From Paucibacter sp. TC2R-5 (lineage in GTDB: Bacteria > Pseudomonadota > Gammaproteobacteria > Burkholderiales > Burkholderiaceae_C), in NCBI RefSeq assembly GCF_025717605.1, contig NZ_JAJIRQ010000001.1, positions 124,001 to 188,000 on the forward strand: a stretch of DNA of 64,000 bases. Reading direction: 5' to 3'. How positions within the stretch are numbered: the stretch's first letter is position 1; each line of letters starts with the position of its first letter. A program made the translations under genes and the position numbers. Positions 27,186 through 36,030 of the stretch are shown here, piece after piece. The notes under the pieces were generated by a model. The model ran no database searches. It worked only from the letters and a program-made list of their open reading frames with translations, and was not told where the DNA came from.

Positions 27186-28309
27186 AGCGCCGTGGGCTTT
27201 TGGCGGCCCTTGGCATAGGCTGCGCCCATTGTTCTGCAATGGCTCAGGGCAGCGCTTGGTTGGCGCCCGCTCGTTTTGCCAAGCCTGACGCGGCCAGCGA
27301 CGAGGGCGGGCTTTGGGCCATGATGGACCGGGAGGAAGCCCGGCTGCGGCGCAGCCCCTTCATGTTGCGCGATGCTCCGCTGCGCGACTACATCCAGGAC
27401 ATTGCCTGCAAGCTTGCTGGCGAGCATTGCGCCGATGTGCGGGTCTATCCCGTTCGCACGCCTTTTTTCAATGCCAGCATGGCGCCCAACGGCATGATGC
27501 AAATATGGAGCGGCTTGCTGCTGAGAGTCGACAACGAGGCTCAGCTGGCGGCGGTGATCGGTCATGAGATCGGCCACTATATGCAGCGCCATACCTTGGA
27601 GAAGCTGCGTGATGTCAAGGCGCGCAGCGCCTTTGGTATGTTCATGGGCATGTTCGGTGTGGTGGGCCTGGTTGGGCAGTTGGCCATGTTGTCGGGTGCT
27701 TTTGGTTTCTCGCGCGACCAGGAGCGCGAGGCCGACGGCATCGGCTTGGATCTGATGCGCAAGGCCGGCTACGACACCCGCGAGGCCGCCAAGGTCTGGG
27801 AGAATTTGCGCGCCGAGGCCGCCGCCGCTCACGACCCCTCAAGATCCAGTCCGATGTTCGCTACACACCCGGCGTCTGAGGAGCGCAGCGCGACCCTGGC
27901 GCTCCTTGCAGCGGCGGACGGCGGGGGCTTTGTCGGGTTTACAGAGTTGAGTAGCCGGCTGGCTGGTTTGCAGCAGTTGATGCTGGAGGACGAATTGCGG
28001 CGCGGCCAACATGGCGAAACCCTGGTCTTGCTGGACCGGCTGATAGCTCGTTCGCCTAAGCGCAGTGATCTTCTGTATTTCCGTGGCGAGACACGGCGAC
28101 AGCGGGCCGCCGGGGATGACGGTGACCGGGCACTGCAAGATTTCGAGCAGGCCCTGCAACTCGGTCAGGAACCGGCCCAATTGCACCGCGCCTTGGGCTA
28201 TCTGTACCAAGGTCGCGACAAGCCAGAGCAGGCCCGAGAGGCCTTTGCCCGTTATGTCGAGCTGGCCCCCGAGGCCGCTGACCTCGCGTTGATCAAGAGT
28301 TTTCTATGA
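27182..28309 (+). CDS. M48 family metallopeptidase with C-terminal TPRs (BepA/LoiP-like)
   Basis: The 375-residue protein has a signal peptide (MKRRGLLAALGIGCAHCSAMAQ). The peptidase core contains PFFNASMAPNGMMQIWSGLL, the zinc motif GHEIGHYMQRH (His128, Glu129, His132) and the third ligand in FSRDQEREADGIGLDLM. TPR-like repeats follow from about residue 270 (LLYFRGETRRQRAA, HRALGYLYQGRDKPEQAREA). This layout is that of BepA/YfgC, which degrades or assists stalled outer-membrane proteins in the periplasm. It overlaps both neighbours by 4 nt or abuts them, forming an operon of exported proteins. Confidence 0.9.
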   Translation: MKRRGLLAALGIGCAHCSAMAQGSAWLAPARFAKPDAASDEGGLWAMMDREEARLRRSPFMLRDAPLRDYIQDIACKLAGEHCADVRVYPVRTPFFNASMAPNGMMQIWSGLLLRVDNEAQLAAVIGHEIGHYMQRHTLEKLRDVKARSAFGMFMGMFGVVGLVGQLAMLSGAFGFSRDQEREADGIGLDLMRKAGYDTREAAKVWENLRAEAAAAHDPSRSSPMFATHPASEERSATLALLAAADGGGFVGFTELSSRLAGLQQLMLEDELRRGQHGETLVLLDRLIARSPKRSDLLYFRGETRRQRAAGDDGDRALQDFEQALQLGQEPAQLHRALGYLYQGRDKPEQAREAFARYVELAPEAADLALIKSFL

Positions 28310-28323
28310 GGGAGTATTCGGTG

Positions 28324-28917
28324 ATGAAAAACAAGAATCTGGCAGGCCTGTTGGCCGCCGCGACTTTGGTGCTGGTGCTGTCGGGTTGTGCCGCCGTCAG
28401 CAAAGTGTCCACGGGTGATGCCTTGGTCGGTGACCGTATGGCGCTCAAGTTAGACACATCCTGGAACCAATTCGAACGCGGTTTGGGTAACGATACCCCG
28501 ACCTGGACCGTTGAAGGCGTGACCATAGACGCTTTGCAGTTCTATGTGGGTATCAAGGACGGGCAGCCGATTGCCAAGCTGCCTGACGCGGCTAAGAACC
28601 AGAAGCCGTTGAATTTCAAGTCCTCCATGCAAGCAGCCGATGTGGTGGCGCTCTATCAGGCGATGTTGACCCGTGATGGCTCAAGCTTCGAGCTTGTCAA
28701 GCTAGAGCCGGCCGAGTTCCTGGGCGGTAAGGGCTTTCGCTTCGAGTACGCGCTGAATCGCAAGGTCGATGATGTTCCAATGCGCGGCCTGGCCTATGGG
28801 ACGGTGCAAAAGGGCGAACTGTTCGTGATCCATTACAGCGCACCGCGCCTGGTGTTCTTCCCTCGCTACCAAGCTCGCGTCGAGACTCTGGCTCGAGGTG
28901 CCAAGCTAAAGTCGTGA
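28324..28917 (+). CDS. Lipoprotein of unknown function, M48 operon
   Basis: Predicted 197 residues from the ATG at 28324, with GGGAG 9 nt upstream, overlapping the end of the M48 gene. An earlier ATG at 28306 overlaps the M48 stop but would disturb the signal. The signal MKNKNLAGLLAAATLVLVLSGC has a perfect LSGC lipobox. The mature part has WTVEGVTIDALQFYVGIKDG, LQFY- and FRFEYALNRKVDDVPMRG-type beta strands and ends ARVETLARGAKLKS. It is probably an outer-membrane lipoprotein working with the M48 peptidase. No family is recognised. Confidence 0.75.
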   Translation: MKNKNLAGLLAAATLVLVLSGCAAVSKVSTGDALVGDRMALKLDTSWNQFERGLGNDTPTWTVEGVTIDALQFYVGIKDGQPIAKLPDAAKNQKPLNFKSSMQAADVVALYQAMLTRDGSSFELVKLEPAEFLGGKGFRFEYALNRKVDDVPMRGLAYGTVQKGELFVIHYSAPRLVFFPRYQARVETLARGAKLKS

Positions 28918-29009
28918 GAGCGGGAGGGCGGGCCGCCGATCACGGCGCCGGCCCTAGAGATTCGTTTCGTATCAATGACCTTGGCTTGACTTGAAAAGCG
29001 CTTGCTCGA

Positions 29010-30320
29010 TCAGGAAAACAGCGCTCTAGCGCATTCCCGAGCGCGCTGCGGCACGCTGCCTGCCAAGGCAATGGCCGGGCTTGAGCGGCCGGGCTGAAGC
29101 AGCTGCTCGAACACCGCCTGTACCTGCGCGCCCGTGACCGCTTGCATGTGCGCCATCGCTTCTTGGGGCTCGCGCAGGCGGCCGAAGTTGAACAGCTCTT
29201 GCGCGGCGGCTTCCATGCGCCGCGCAGGTTGCTCCAGCGCCCGCAGGCTGCGCACCTGTAACTGCTTGCGTGCACGCGCCAGCGCGACTTTGTTCAGCGG
29301 CCCGTCGGCCTGACGCTGCAGCAAATGCTGCATCGCTTTTAAGAACTCCTCGGCCTGGGCCGGTGCCGTCGCGCCCTCGATCAAAAACTGGCCGTAGAGC
29401 GGCAGGATGTCGGCTGAGCAGGCGACGTGATAGGCCAGCCCGCGGCGCTCACGGATCTCGTCCAGCAGCGGCGAGCTCATGCCCTCGCCCAGCAGGGCGG
29501 CGGCCAGCACATGGGGCAGATGCCGGCGGCTCTTGTACTCGCCCAGGCTGGGCGCTTCAAAGCCCAGCATCAGCTGGCATTGGCCGCTACCGGCCATGCG
29601 GCGCGTTTTCATGCCACCTTGCCAGAGCGGTGCGCTCAGCGCATTCGGCTGACCCTCAGGCATGGCGCCGAAGAACTGCTCAACCAGTCGCGTGAACGCC
29701 TCCCCATCCACCGGCCCGGCCACGGCCACCACCACATTGCTGGCGGTGTATTGGGCCTGGACGTAGGCCATCAGCTCATCGCGGCTGAAGCGCAGGATAT
29801 TGGCGCGCGTGCCGATGATGGGTCGCCCAGCTGCATGGCGCTGGCCATAGCAAGCGCGGTCCAGCAACTGGAAGACGACGCTGCTGGGGTCGTCCTCGAA
29901 CTCGTTGAACTCCTGTTCGATCACGCGCCGCTCTCTTTCCAGCTCATCGGCCGGAAAGTTGCTGTTCAGCACAATGTCGGCCAGCCAGGCCACAAAGGCC
30001 GGCAAGTCGGCTGGCAAGCCTTCGATGTGAAAGGCGGTGTGGTCCTTGTCGGTGTGGGCATTGACCTCGGCGCCCATGGCCTCGGCGTCGAGGTTGATGC
30101 ACTGGCAATCACGGCTCGCCGTGCCCTTGAAGGCCATGTGTTCCACGACATGGCTGATGCCGTTCAGCCGGGCGCTCTCATCGAGGCTGCCGGTGCGTAT
30201 GAACACGCTCAGGCTCACCGTTTGGCGCCAAGGCATGGGAATCACGACGGTGCGCAGGCCGTTTGGCAGCGTTTCGAACTGGGCGCTGTGGCTGGAGTGG
30301 AAGGCGGTCAAATTGTCCAA
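29010..30320 (-). CDS. M16 family zinc peptidase (pitrilysin/PqqF-like)
   Basis: The inverted zinc motif HVVEHMAFKGT (HxxEH) lies close to the N-terminus. The distal Glu lies in ERERRVIEQEFNEFEDDP, and the YTASNVVVAVAGPV and GEGMSSPLLDEIRERRGLAY blocks are typical of single-unit M16B peptidases. The domain begins about 30 residues into the product drawn here. The start is unsure: the frame is open to a TTG at 30575, but the extra 85 residues look non-homologous and lack a ribosome-binding site. TTG at 30320 gives 436 residues, near the family norm. No signal peptide is visible, so it is probably cytoplasmic. Confidence 0.82.
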   Translation of the reverse strand: MDNLTAFHSSHSAQFETLPNGLRTVVIPMPWRQTVSLSVFIRTGSLDESARLNGISHVVEHMAFKGTASRDCQCINLDAEAMGAEVNAHTDKDHTAFHIEGLPADLPAFVAWLADIVLNSNFPADELERERRVIEQEFNEFEDDPSSVVFQLLDRACYGQRHAAGRPIIGTRANILRFSRDELMAYVQAQYTASNVVVAVAGPVDGEAFTRLVEQFFGAMPEGQPNALSAPLWQGGMKTRRMAGSGQCQLMLGFEAPSLGEYKSRRHLPHVLAAALLGEGMSSPLLDEIRERRGLAYHVACSADILPLYGQFLIEGATAPAQAEEFLKAMQHLLQRQADGPLNKVALARARKQLQVRSLRALEQPARRMEAAAQELFNFGRLREPQEAMAHMQAVTGAQVQAVFEQLLQPGRSSPAIALAGSVPQRARECARALFS

Positions 30321-30802
30321 AATGGTCTGTGGGTGTCGATGTGCATTGGGGGGCTGAACCAAGTTTAAAGATGAGAGGGCGGTCAGCGTTGAGGTTAGCT
30401 CTTGCTGCGTGATTCCTAATGTCGATTCCTTGTGCCAGCTTTGAGTATCGCGCGGGTATTGGCGAGCGGTTGGAACGTGTTCGGTGTGGTCGTTGACAGG
30501 CAGGCAACAGGAGCGCCGGAAGTTGGACCAGCCCCGTCTTGGCTCCGAAGCTTTGGCGCGCTTGACGAAATGCAAGAAGGGAGACCTAACCCTCAGGCTC
30601 CGACTGCCGCCATCGTCGCCTTGACGCTGCTGTTTATGGTGACGGCGCCGGTGTTCTTCGCCTTGTTGACTGCGCTGGTTCAGAGGTACTGAAGTGGATG
30701 TGAATAACTTCTTGCTTGCGCGGATATCCGGCGGCTGGATGATCTATAGAATCCGCTGGATCTAAAAATGCCGCCAACACATGGCGCGGGAGGACCAGCG
30801 GG
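30321..30802. other. Divergent promoter region between M16 and the large lipoprotein gene
   Basis: About 480 bases with no confidently called gene apart from a possible 41-residue membrane peptide (30570-30692). The M16 frame stays open through much of it on the minus strand, so part may code for its N-terminus. No repeat or RNA structure is obvious. Confidence 0.4.
30570..30692 (+). CDS. Possible small single-span membrane protein
   Basis: A 40-residue peptide from the ATG at 30570 (MQEGRPNPQAPTAAIVALTL...) consists of a short Pro/Asn-rich head and one hydrophobic helix ending ALLTALVQRY. The frame can be extended upstream to 30432 with unlikely composition. No ribosome-binding site is seen and it overlaps the questionable N-terminal extension of the M16 gene on the other strand. 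It is listed because the hydrophobic pattern with an aromatic/basic end is typical of genuine small membrane proteins. Confidence is low. Confidence 0.3.
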   Translation: MQEGRPNPQAPTAAIVALTLLFMVTAPVFFALLTALVQRY

Positions 30803-33109
30803 ATGAAAAAGCTGATTGTTGTTTTTTTCGGAGTCTTGCTTAGTGCCTGCGGGGGGGGCGGCAGTAGTGGCGGGGGCGATGCAAAGACGCCGGAACCCCC
30901 GGCGATCCAGACCAATACCCGCATCAGCGGGCAGGTCTTGAGTCCGCAAGTGATAGGCGCTTCGGTACAGGCCTTTGCGGTCGCCAATGACGGTACGCAA
31001 ACCCCGGTCGGCAAAACAGTAACCGCAAGCGATGGCAGCTTCGAGTTGGAGGTCAATCTGCCCGAGGCTTCGGTCTTCTTGGTGCAGGCCACCGGTGGAA
31101 CTTACACGAGCGAATCGACCACCGTAAGTCAGCCCCTGGACGCAATCATTCGCGCTGTCGATGTGCGCGCCTCTGCTGCGCACAAGCTGCACATCAGTCC
31201 TTATACCGAGGTGGGCGTCAGGTTCCTCAGGCAGCAGGCTGCGCCTGATTGGTCGACCCCCGCAGTCGCAGCGGCCAACGCCAAGATTGCAGCGTGGTTG
31301 GGCGTGAGCTCCGTTCTCAACTTTCAGGTGCTGGACTTGAGAAAGCCCTTCACCGGCGTTCCATCGGTGAACACCGATGTGGCCATGTCTCTCTACCTTG
31401 GCGTCTTTAATAGTTTTTCCAAGCGCTTGGATGGCGCTACCGCGCCGTCGATGGCCCGTAGTCTGGATGGCTTGGAACGCCTAATGCTGATCGATGAAGA
31501 GGATGACCGGCTTTTCCCTGCCTTTTTAGGCGGTATGGCGGATTTCGTCGATTTGATGGCCATTGGGCCGAGTGAGAAACTCAGCACTAAGTCACTCCTG
31601 TTTGGCGGCGCGATGCAGCCGCTGGGTGAGTGGGAGATAAAAAAGATAACGCCCAAAGGGGTCAGCAGCGGCTCGGTGACTGCAAAGATGCAGAACGATG
31701 TGCTCAAGCTGGTTGATGAGCCCCTGGGGAAAACTCGCTTCAACAAACGCGGCGCCTTGATTGGCTTCACTTCGGGCACCGATGCGACGCAATGGACCAC
31801 CAGCTTTACGAACAGTGTGGCGGAGGTGTTTGGTGATGGGGAGATCGGCATTGGCCGATGGAATGGCGGCGCGATCGCCAGTGCGACGCTGGTCGGGGAT
31901 GAGCTCCAGCCTGGGATGTACCAATTGAACCGCGAGGCACTTCAGTATGCCGTGGCGGCCCCGGCCTTAGCGAGTCCCGGATGTGGTGCGCGCGTCCTGA
32001 ATCTGCTGGCAAGCACCGAAGCCAGTTTGCCCTCCCTGGCCTTTGGCGCGGAGCGCGCTTTTGTCGGCCTGACGGCGGACTCCACGCTGGGCCTCCAGTA
32101 CCTGGGTAGCACCTATGTTGGGGCAGACATCGGTCTGCGTATGGCGGATCAAACGGTGGCGCGTTTCAGAACTCGCGGCGGGTCCGGTATGCCTTGGCTC
32201 TCTGACCAAGCCGTGGGCAAGGCGGAATACATCGTGCTGGAACCTGTGTCCCCGACCGCAACATCGGCTAACCAGTACTTGCAAATGCGTTTGGCTGTCG
32301 GCGGTGAGGGCGCGCGTAAGGCTGCGGCCAAGCTCAGGCTGGAGGTTGGTGGTCAGTTGACAGAGATCGCTGCTGCTTTCGGCGATCCCAATGTGCAACC
32401 GCAGACCAAGGGTTGCGGCAACTCTGGGACGGTTGGCCCTGGTTTGAGCTCCCGGCCGGTCGATGGGCCTGCCAATGTGTTCATGCATGTCGATGGTTCC
32501 CAGTTCCATATGGGCGCTTGGAAAGATGCTCGTTTCGGCGCGTCGGGCGAACTGGCAGCCGTGCTTTCGCCTTATGTCTTCTCAGGCCCTGTTTATGAGC
32601 TTGCCGGCACCGCCCAAGCAAGCATTGGGCGCGTCAATGTGACCGAGAACTATCCAGACAATAAAAACAGGACCTGGTCGGTGCCCTATGCAGTGAGCAT
32701 CCCGGGGGCGAAAGTACCCAATACAGGCACGTTCCGCTACACACTGATCGCGCAAACCGGCGTGATGTTGGGCCGGGGCTCCGGCGACGCTCAAATCCCC
32801 CCAGGCATTGTGTCCAGTGCGCAACTGGAGATTGTGTTTGGGCAGAACCCTGTGGGTACCTTCAGCCCTTGGTACGGCACCGCACTATTCCGAGCAGAAG
32901 GCTCGGTGGCGGGGCAGTCGTTCTTGCTGGGCGAAGGATCCGATCGGAGGCAGGCACTGAGTGGCCTCTTCTATGGCGAGGGCTTCAATGCGGGCTCTGG
33001 CGTGACGGGGGCCATCAGTGGCCCCGACGGTGAGTATGCCGTTGTGAGCTATAGCGCAAACATTGCTACCCTGCCGCTTTACGGCACCTTGTTGTTCAAG
33101 CGGCAATAG
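30803..33109 (+). CDS. Large lipoprotein with N-terminal carboxypeptidase-regulatory-like domain
   Basis: The 768-residue protein starts MKKLIVVFFGVLLSAC, a perfect lipoprotein signal, followed by a Gly/Ser linker. Residues about 38-100 look like a beta-sandwich regulatory domain (ISGQVLSPQVIGASVQAFAV, GKTVTASDGSFELEVNLPEA). The rest is beta-rich with three wide Cys (GCGARV, KGCGN). The C-terminal 100 residues (LSGLFYGEGFNAGSGVTGAI) recall the small beta-barrel ends of surface lipoproteins such as TbpB-like and FecR-associated proteins (G-x-F-Y-G plus A-G-x-x-x). It is probably surface or outer-membrane located. Its codon use looks less GC-biased than its neighbours. No specific function can be assigned. 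Confidence 0.75.
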   Translation: MKKLIVVFFGVLLSACGGGGSSGGGDAKTPEPPAIQTNTRISGQVLSPQVIGASVQAFAVANDGTQTPVGKTVTASDGSFELEVNLPEASVFLVQATGGTYTSESTTVSQPLDAIIRAVDVRASAAHKLHISPYTEVGVRFLRQQAAPDWSTPAVAAANAKIAAWLGVSSVLNFQVLDLRKPFTGVPSVNTDVAMSLYLGVFNSFSKRLDGATAPSMARSLDGLERLMLIDEEDDRLFPAFLGGMADFVDLMAIGPSEKLSTKSLLFGGAMQPLGEWEIKKITPKGVSSGSVTAKMQNDVLKLVDEPLGKTRFNKRGALIGFTSGTDATQWTTSFTNSVAEVFGDGEIGIGRWNGGAIASATLVGDELQPGMYQLNREALQYAVAAPALASPGCGARVLNLLASTEASLPSLAFGAERAFVGLTADSTLGLQYLGSTYVGADIGLRMADQTVARFRTRGGSGMPWLSDQAVGKAEYIVLEPVSPTATSANQYLQMRLAVGGEGARKAAAKLRLEVGGQLTEIAAAFGDPNVQPQTKGCGNSGTVGPGLSSRPVDGPANVFMHVDGSQFHMGAWKDARFGASGELAAVLSPYVFSGPVYELAGTAQASIGRVNVTENYPDNKNRTWSVPYAVSIPGAKVPNTGTFRYTLIAQTGVMLGRGSGDAQIPPGIVSSAQLEIVFGQNPVGTFSPWYGTALFRAEGSVAGQSFLLGEGSDRRQALSGLFYGEGFNAGSGVTGAISGPDGEYAVVSYSANIATLPLYGTLLFKRQ

Positions 33110-33442
33110 TGGGGGGTGTACCGGGGGCGGTTCTGAAGTTGGCCGTTCTGTCGTATTGAACCGCCTCCGGGCAAGGCCAACCAGACCTCATTGCGCCGCA
33201 TGAATCAGGGGTCAAGGGTCAGGTCTTGCACTCAGGCAAATTCCAACTAAGTTTCGACGACAGACATGGGCATGTATCAAATCTGTAGGCGACGCCTGAC
33301 CCTATGCCTGTGTGCTCGCCCGGCATCGTGCGGGTAGAGCCGAGCTGGCATGAACGGCAGTCTTCCGGATGGATCCTAAGGTCAAATCTTGTATGGCCGC
33401 TTCGGGCCCATCGGGGCCGCGTAGCAAAAAGTTCTCAGCCAC
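33110..33442. repeat. Repeat-rich intergenic stretch with inverted repeats and a dispersed-repeat fragment
   Basis: No gene is supported in these 333 bases. A 13-nt arm at 33121-33133 pairs with 33158-33170 (one mismatch) and may end the lipoprotein transcript. GGGTCAGG (33216-33223) and CCTGACCC (33295-33302) bound an 87-bp segment that looks like a small non-autonomous or REP/RAYT-type remnant. From about 33315 to 33337 lies a sequence shared, in inverted orientation, with 39976-39998 (core CCCGCACGATGCCGGG). Confidence 0.55.
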
Positions 33443-35536
33443 TCATTTGTTCAAGCTCAGCCCACGCCGCTTCAAATAGGGCTCGAGCTTTGGCTTCGAC
33501 CCGACCATCGTCTCGAACTCCGCCATGATGTCCTTGCTGCCGCCAATCGAGAAGACATGGCGCTTGAGCTGCTCGCCCACCGGGCGGCTTAAGCCCCCGT
33601 TTTTCTCTATCCACTCGACCGTGGTCGCATCCAGCAGCTCGCTCCACAGATAGCTGTAGTAGCCGGCCGAATAGCCGCCGACCATATGGCTGAAGTAGGG
33701 CGAGCGGTAGCGCGGTGCGACCAAGGTCTGCCCGGGGCCAAAGCCTTCTTGTTCCAGCACTCGAGCTTCAAACGCCATCACCATTTCGGGCTTGGGGACT
33801 TCGGCCAAGCTCAGTTGATGCCAGCGCTGGTCAAGCAGCGTCGCGCCCAGGTATTCGGTGGTCGCGAAGCCCTGGTTGAAAGTGCCCGCGCCCAGCACTT
33901 TGTTCAACAAAGCCTCGGGCATGGGCGCGCCGGTCTGATGGTGGCGGGCGTAATGTTTGAACACCGAGGGCCAGGTCTGCCACATCTCGTTGACTTGGGA
34001 GGGGAACTCGACATAGTCGCGCGGCGTGCCGGCCAGGCCAGGGTAGCGGATGTCGCTGAGCATGCTGTGCAGGTTGTGGCCGAACTCATGGAACAGGGTT
34101 TTGGTCTCGTCCCAGGTCAAAAGCGTGGGCTGACCGGCCGCAGGTTTGGGGATGTTCATGTGGTTGCCGACGACCGGCTTTTCGCCGAATAGCCGGCTCT
34201 GTCGCACATAGCCGTTAGCCCAGGCGCCGCCGCGCTTGGTGGGGCGGGCGTAGAAGTCAAACAACAGCAGCGCCTGCGTCTTGCCATTCGGCGCGAAGAC
34301 CTCCCAGACCTGCACATCCGGGTGGTAGATCGGCAGATCGTGGCGCCGCTTGAAGGTCAAACCGAAGAGCTCGGTGGCGGCATGGAAAACACCGCGCTCC
34401 AGCACCGTCTGCAATTCAAGGTAGGGGCGCAGCTGCTCGCCGTCGTAGCCATGTTGGACGGCACGCAGACGCTCGCTGTAGAAATCCCAGTCCCAGGCCT
34501 GCAAGGCGAAACGCGGCTTGCCGGCGGCGTCTTGTTCCTGGTCGGCCAGCTGTTGCAGCGCGGCCTGTTCCTTGCGTGCCGAGGCCACTGCCGCAGGTGC
34601 GAGTTGGCGCAGCAGCGCATTGACCGTCTTGACCTCCTTGGCGGTCTGCTCCTGCAATTCAAAGTCGGCATAGGTGGCAAAACCCAGCAGCGCGGCGCGC
34701 TCGGCGCGCAGGGCGGCAAAGCGGCTGACCAGGGCTGTAGTGTCGTTCGCATCGCCCTGGCTGCCGCGTGCAATCGAGGCCTTGTAGAGCTGCTCGCGCA
34801 GGGGGCGGTGCTGCAAACGGTGCAACAGGGGCTGGCCGGTGGTGTTTTGCAGCGCTATTCGAAAGCGTCCGTCGGCTTGCTTCAGCGCGTCGATTTCGGC
34901 ATCGCTTAGACCTGTCAGCGCAGCGCGGTCGGTGATGAACAAGGCCGCGTCGTTGACGCCAGCCTGCACCTTGCGGTTGAACTCGGCGCCCATCTGCGCG
35001 AGTTCGCTGTTGATCTCGCGCAGGCGTTGCTGCTTGTCGGGAGGCAATTCGGCGCCGGCGCGGCGCAGATTGCGGTGCATGCGCTCCAGCAGGCGTTGCT
35101 GCTCGGCGTCGAGTTTGGGTTTGGCCTTGAGTAGCGAGTCAATGCGGGCGAACAGGCGTGGGTCCATCGCAATGCGGTCGCGGTGCGCGGCCATTTCGGG
35201 CGCAAAGCGTTGCTGCAAGGCTTGGCGGCTAGGGTTGTTGTCGGTGCCGCTGAGGCTGCCCAGCATGTTTTGCGTGCGGCCAAGCAGGCGCCCAGCGCGC
35301 TCCATCGCTTCTACCGTGTTCTCGAATGTCGGCGCCGCCGGATTGCGCAGGATGGTGTCGACTTCACGCCAGTGCAGCGCCATGCCGGCCTGCAGAGCTG
35401 GCGCGAAATCGGCGTCTTGGAGCTGGTCGAAATGGGGGTAGCCGAGCGGCAGGGTCGAGGGCTGTAGCAGCGGGTTGTCACGTGCGCCGGCTGCGAAGCT
35501 GGCGGCGAGCAAGAGGGGCAGTAGCAGTTTGCGCAT
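33443..35536 (-). CDS. dcp: M3 family peptidyl-dipeptidase Dcp, with signal peptide
   Basis: The 697-residue protein matches Dcp/oligopeptidase A. The zinc site is LFHEFGHNLHSM (His483, Glu484, His487), followed by the substrate-loop regions YVEFPSQVNEMW and YRSPYFSHMVGGYSAGYYSY. The N-terminus MRKLLLPLLLAASFAAGARD is a signal peptide, so this copy acts in the periplasm; E. coli Dcp lacks such a clear signal. Dcp removes dipeptides from C-termini. Length is close to the usual 680. It is divergent from the DUF3297 gene and appears monocistronic. Confidence 0.93.
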   Translation of the reverse strand: MRKLLLPLLLAASFAAGARDNPLLQPSTLPLGYPHFDQLQDADFAPALQAGMALHWREVDTILRNPAAPTFENTVEAMERAGRLLGRTQNMLGSLSGTDNNPSRQALQQRFAPEMAAHRDRIAMDPRLFARIDSLLKAKPKLDAEQQRLLERMHRNLRRAGAELPPDKQQRLREINSELAQMGAEFNRKVQAGVNDAALFITDRAALTGLSDAEIDALKQADGRFRIALQNTTGQPLLHRLQHRPLREQLYKASIARGSQGDANDTTALVSRFAALRAERAALLGFATYADFELQEQTAKEVKTVNALLRQLAPAAVASARKEQAALQQLADQEQDAAGKPRFALQAWDWDFYSERLRAVQHGYDGEQLRPYLELQTVLERGVFHAATELFGLTFKRRHDLPIYHPDVQVWEVFAPNGKTQALLLFDFYARPTKRGGAWANGYVRQSRLFGEKPVVGNHMNIPKPAAGQPTLLTWDETKTLFHEFGHNLHSMLSDIRYPGLAGTPRDYVEFPSQVNEMWQTWPSVFKHYARHHQTGAPMPEALLNKVLGAGTFNQGFATTEYLGATLLDQRWHQLSLAEVPKPEMVMAFEARVLEQEGFGPGQTLVAPRYRSPYFSHMVGGYSAGYYSYLWSELLDATTVEWIEKNGGLSRPVGEQLKRHVFSIGGSKDIMAEFETMVGSKPKLEPYLKRRGLSLNK

Positions 35537-35706
35537 GGGGCCGTTGAGTTGGGAGTTGGATCAAGTGCGAACGAGTATCGCAGCGGCTCACAGCCCGTGC
35601 TGCCGGGGATTACGCTGCATGCTGCCCGCGACCTAGCGATTTATCCGCGAGAATCGGGACTGTCCGCCATTCACGGCGCCTTTGAAAACAGCAGTCGAAA
35701 AAGATC

Positions 35707-35985
35707 ATGAACGAAGAAGCCAAGCCAGAAACCATCGCAGCCCCAGCCGCTGAGAAGCCCGCCATCCCTGACCGGCTGTCGGTGGACGAGCGCAGCCCGC
35801 ATTTCAACGCGGCCGTGTTCCAGCATGAAATCGGCATTCGTCTGAACGGCAAAGAGCGTTCCGACGTTGAGGAGTATTCGATCAGCGAAGGTTGGGTGAT
35901 GGTTCGCGCCGCCAAGACGCGCGACCGCAAGGGCAACCCGCTGATGATGAAGATCAAGGGCAAGGTCGAAGCGTTTTACAAGTAA
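35707..35985 (+). CDS. DUF3297 family small protein
   Basis: The 92-residue protein has a variable Ala/Glu/Pro-rich head, then the compact DUF3297 domain: PDRLSVDERSPHFN, VFQHEIGIRLNGKERSDVEE, YSISEGWVMVRAAKTRDRKG and PLMMKIKGKVEAFYK. The family is short, cytoplasmic and widespread in proteobacteria with no known function. It is convergent with the DUF2804 gene, 24 nt away. Confidence 0.9.
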   Translation: MNEEAKPETIAAPAAEKPAIPDRLSVDERSPHFNAAVFQHEIGIRLNGKERSDVEEYSISEGWVMVRAAKTRDRKGNPLMMKIKGKVEAFYK

Positions 35986-36007
35986 GCAGCTGACCGGGCG
36001 TCGCCAC

Positions 36008-36030
36008 GATCACCAGCGTGATTGGTGATC
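36008..36030. terminator. Hairpin between convergent DUF3297 and DUF2804 genes
   Basis: GATCACCA (36008-36015) pairs perfectly with TGGTGATC (36023-36030) over a 7-nt loop. It overlaps the stop of the DUF2804 gene and could serve both strands. There is no T tract, so the call is tentative. Confidence 0.4.

Noticed and set aside
33304-33528. 74-codon frame downstream of the large lipoprotein
   Set aside because: Overlaps a dispersed-repeat fragment and the 3' end of dcp on the other strand; no coding evidence.
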